Shown: piece by piece, positions 13,812 through 15,340 of the stretch | Position numbering within the stretch: position 1 is the stretch's first letter | Layout of the letters: each line of letters starts with the position of its first letter | Source: an uncultured Chlamydiae bacterium | Lineage (GTDB): Bacteria; Chlamydiota; Chlamydiia; Chlamydiales; SM23-39 | Assembly: GCA_903889795.1 (NCBI GenBank) | Contig: CAISYW010000148.1 | Coordinates: forward strand, 1-15,340 | Direction: 5' to 3' | DNA: 15,340 bases | The notes under the pieces: model-generated | The model's database searches: none | What the model saw: the letters and a program-made list of their open reading frames with translations, nothing else | Told to the model about the DNA's origin: nothing | Position numbers and translations under genes: made by a program

Positions 13812-14510
13812 CTAGAAAGCATGGCCTAGGCCTGCACCGAACGTAAAACCTCCCGCTTGCATCGTTTTTTTGTAAACGTACGCCTTGGAATGATGAGCGC
13901 GGAGCCAGACAAACGAATATTCTCCAAAAAAATCGATTAAAAGATGTCGGTGCAAAAGAAAGTGAAAGCCTGTATTAACAAACCCCCCGATATTGTTATC
14001 AACTACCGTTTTGTCGACATAAATAGAAGTATTATGCTGATGCATAAAGAAATAGCGTGGCCCAAGTGTGAAATAATATTGCACTTTTGAGTTGATGACA
14101 AACACGGGCTTCATTCCCAGGCTTAATGGGATTTCCCAAATTCTTGTTTTCTCACCGCCATTAAGCGAGTTTCCGTGTCGCTCCATATACTCGAAGCTGC
14201 TGTATATCTGGAGCCATTTCTGTATGGGATAAGACATGCACAACTGAAGATCTAATCCTCCTCTGTCATAGATTTTACGCATTTTCGGATTGGAGAAAAA
14301 GAAGTAACCCGCTTTAACCGCCAGCATGGGCTGAACTTTTTTTGCCTTCGATGAAGAAGAGCAATTCTGATCATCCGAGGAAGGATAGGGATAATGCCGA
14401 TGTTTTGGTGGAGAAGAGCAAGCCCGTGAAAATGACACATTCCGATCCTGAGCAAATCCTTGTGTTAAGAAAGAAAGAGACAAAATGAAACAAAAAAAAA
14501 GTGAACGCAT
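13812..14510 (-). CDS. Secreted outer-membrane beta-barrel protein, unidentified family
   Basis: 232 aa from ATG 14510 (the frame extends one codon to TTG; AGG lies 4 nt upstream of ATG). A clear signal peptide MRSLFFCFILSLSFLTQGFA is likely cut after residue 20. Residues 21-60 are Ser/His/Pro-rich and probably flexible, with two or three cysteines. The rest alternates polar and aromatic residues in strands (MLAVKAGYFFF, LDLQLCMSYPI, WLQIYSSFEYME, KVQYYFTLGPRYFFM, FGEYSFVWLRAHH), ending FTFGAGLGHAF. The terminal Phe after alternating hydrophobics is the BAM recognition pattern. This suggests an 8-stranded OmpX/OmpW-like porin or adhesin. No family can be named from sequence alone. Confidence 0.65.
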   Translation of the reverse strand: MRSLFFCFILSLSFLTQGFAQDRNVSFSRACSSPPKHRHYPYPSSDDQNCSSSSKAKKVQPMLAVKAGYFFFSNPKMRKIYDRGGLDLQLCMSYPIQKWLQIYSSFEYMERHGNSLNGGEKTRIWEIPLSLGMKPVFVINSKVQYYFTLGPRYFFMHQHNTSIYVDKTVVDNNIGGFVNTGFHFLLHRHLLIDFFGEYSFVWLRAHHSKAYVYKKTMQAGGFTFGAGLGHAF

Positions 14511-14579
14511 CAACCTAAATCCGTTTTTATTACCAATAACCTATAACAAATAGATTATCAACATTTATACCAAAGAATA

Positions 14580-14715
14580 TGAAAAATTGGGAATTGGGCA
14601 AGGCTGTGGACCTTGACAATGGAGGCAGGAAACGAGGCGAACCGGCCCCGAAGGGCCGCCCTGAATTCGAGCAATGCTTGCCATCGCCGCCGAAAACCGA
14701 TTTTAGAAACATGTT
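14580..14715. other. GC-richer anomalous spacer with hairpin; possible repeat or gene remnant
   Basis: Between two AT-rich flanks lies about 110 nt of clearly GC-richer DNA. It contains CGGCCC-CGAA-GGGCCG (14643-14658), which on the minus strand is a stem closed by a UUCG tetraloop, and a smaller CAAGG...CCTTG inverted repeat near 14600. Open frames exist on both strands (minus 14530-14712; plus from 14579 into the next gene) but neither has an SD or recognisable domain. No U-tract follows the hairpin on the minus strand, so a simple terminator for the propeller gene is not convincing. Confidence 0.35.
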
Positions 14716-14728
14716 CAGTATAAAAGTG

Positions 14729-15340
14729 TTAATTGATTTGCACGGTAATAGGATCGCTTTCTTCGCCCACTGGGCTAAAAGATGTTACTGAATAGGTTGT
14801 GCTGCTTCCTTTGATTCTACTGTGATCGTTATATTGACGCGCATAACGATTTAAAGTGGCGATTTTGTTGCCATTTCGGTAAACGAAAAAACCTGCGAAT
14901 CCATAAAATTGAGGCGTGTTCCAATTCAAAAGATTAAATAATTCATACTCAAATCCGAAATCATTCTTTTCTTGTTTTCCTGTCAGGTTTTGCGGAGGCA
15001 ATAAAGGAAGCGTTATCGCAATTCCACCTGGCTCGCTGATACTAAAAGGGAGTAACGTTACCACGTGTGTCCCCGTATCAATGACAGAAACATTATTGCT
15101 TGAATAATTTGTTACATAAACAGACTGTCCATCTGGGGTAATCGCAATTCCGTTGGGCTCCTTATAGTCTGTGTATGACCCAAATATGGTTGAAACAGCC
15201 TTGCTAGATGTGTCAATTACATAAACATAGAAGAATGGAGCGATGTTATTATGATTCGTCACATATGCATACTGTCCATCCGGAGTAATTGCAAGTACGA
15301 ATGGAACAACACCCGCAGCTAAGGTGATTGTATCGCTGAC
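14729..15340 (-). CDS. YVTN beta-propeller protein with fibronectin-III-like C-terminus (5' end beyond window)
   Basis: The frame is open to the window edge; 203 C-terminal residues are visible, and the start lies outside. Two propeller repeats are seen: ITPDGQYAYVTNHNN with VYVIDTSSKAVSTI, then GIAITPDGQSVYVTNYSSNN with VSVIDTGTHVV, and a third partial GGIAI. This is the YVTN/surface-layer beta-propeller signature. The final 95 residues look like a fibronectin type III module: LLNWNTPQFYGFAGFFVYRN, GNKIATL, TTYSVTSFSPVGEESDPITV. Such proteins are usually exported and bind at the cell surface; a signal peptide would be upstream of the window. Minus strand, 219 nt upstream of the beta-barrel gene, with the anomalous spacer between. 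Confidence 0.8.
   Translation of the reverse strand, partial: VSDTITLAAGVVPFVLAITPDGQYAYVTNHNNIAPFFYVYVIDTSSKAVSTIFGSYTDYKEPNGIAITPDGQSVYVTNYSSNNVSVIDTGTHVVTLLPFSISEPGGIAITLPLLPPQNLTGKQEKNDFGFEYELFNLLNWNTPQFYGFAGFFVYRNGNKIATLNRYARQYNDHSRIKGSSTTYSVTSFSPVGEESDPITVQIN

Noticed and set aside
14590..14690. Possible tRNA or structured RNA gene because of GGTTCG and stable stem on the minus strand
   Set aside because: No acceptor stem, anticodon arm or T-arm pairing could be built.
14579..14791. 70-codon plus-strand frame
   Set aside because: It runs antisense into the propeller gene and lacks an SD and any known domain; kept only as part of the anomalous spacer.
1..15340. CRISPR array, phage genes, toxin-antitoxin or restriction system
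   Set aside because: No regularly spaced direct repeats and no recognisable Cas, phage, toxin, antitoxin or methylase motifs in any frame.

Overview
The window is a stretch of a chlamydial chromosome, almost certainly from an environmental chlamydia outside the Chlamydiaceae. The argument rests on gene content and fine details: a plastid-type glycerol-3-phosphate acyltransferase (PlsB) beside RNase G, yceD/rpmF/plsX, the pair pcnB-lpxB, a DsbA-like/DsbB pair, and the ribosomal cluster rnpA-rpmH / rpmJ-rpsN with a cysteine-free L36. These sets are familiar from Chlamydia genomes but occur there as separate blocks; here they sit side by side. Base composition looks moderate by eye (mid-40s % GC), with AT-rich spacers.

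Layout. (1) 1-3992, minus strand: lipid and RNA block in the transcription order yceD-like, rpmF, plsX, rng, plsB. The genes are tightly packed or overlapping; plsB is cut by the window edge. (2) 4227-6649, minus strand: pcnB then lpxB, driven by a good sigma-70-like promoter whose spacer is filled by a perfect dyad. (3) 6650-6954: a divergent intergenic region occupied by a 172-bp nested, almost fully palindromic element that looks like a MITE. (4) 6955-8714, plus strand: DsbA-like oxidoreductase and DsbB (1-nt overlap), then thymidine kinase. (5) 8694-11608, minus strand: rpmH, rnpA, a UvrD/Rep helicase and a small DTW/Tsr3-like putative RNA-modification protein, each overlapping the next. 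(6) 11722-12295, plus strand: promoter, rpmJ, a long AU-rich hairpin, rpsN. (7) 12330-13767: a two-TM GYF_2 protein (minus), then an Asp23/Gls24 protein and a two-TM AmaP-like partner (plus). (8) 13812-15340, minus strand: a secreted beta-barrel protein, a GC-richer anomalous spacer, and the C-terminal part of a YVTN beta-propeller protein with a fibronectin-III-like tail.

Most genes are housekeeping: membrane lipid and lipid A synthesis, RNA decay and polyadenylation, ribosome and RNase P, envelope disulfides, nucleotide salvage, DNA unwinding. The less ordinary points are the palindromic element, the rpmH/rnpA start region (three ATGs seven bases apart in three frames, with an rnpA-frame ORF spanning all of rpmH, as described in Thermus), the dyad inside the pcnB promoter, the Asp23/AmaP-like pair in a Gram-negative-type organism, and the short DTW-like gene. 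No IS transposase, CRISPR array, tRNA or rRNA was seen.
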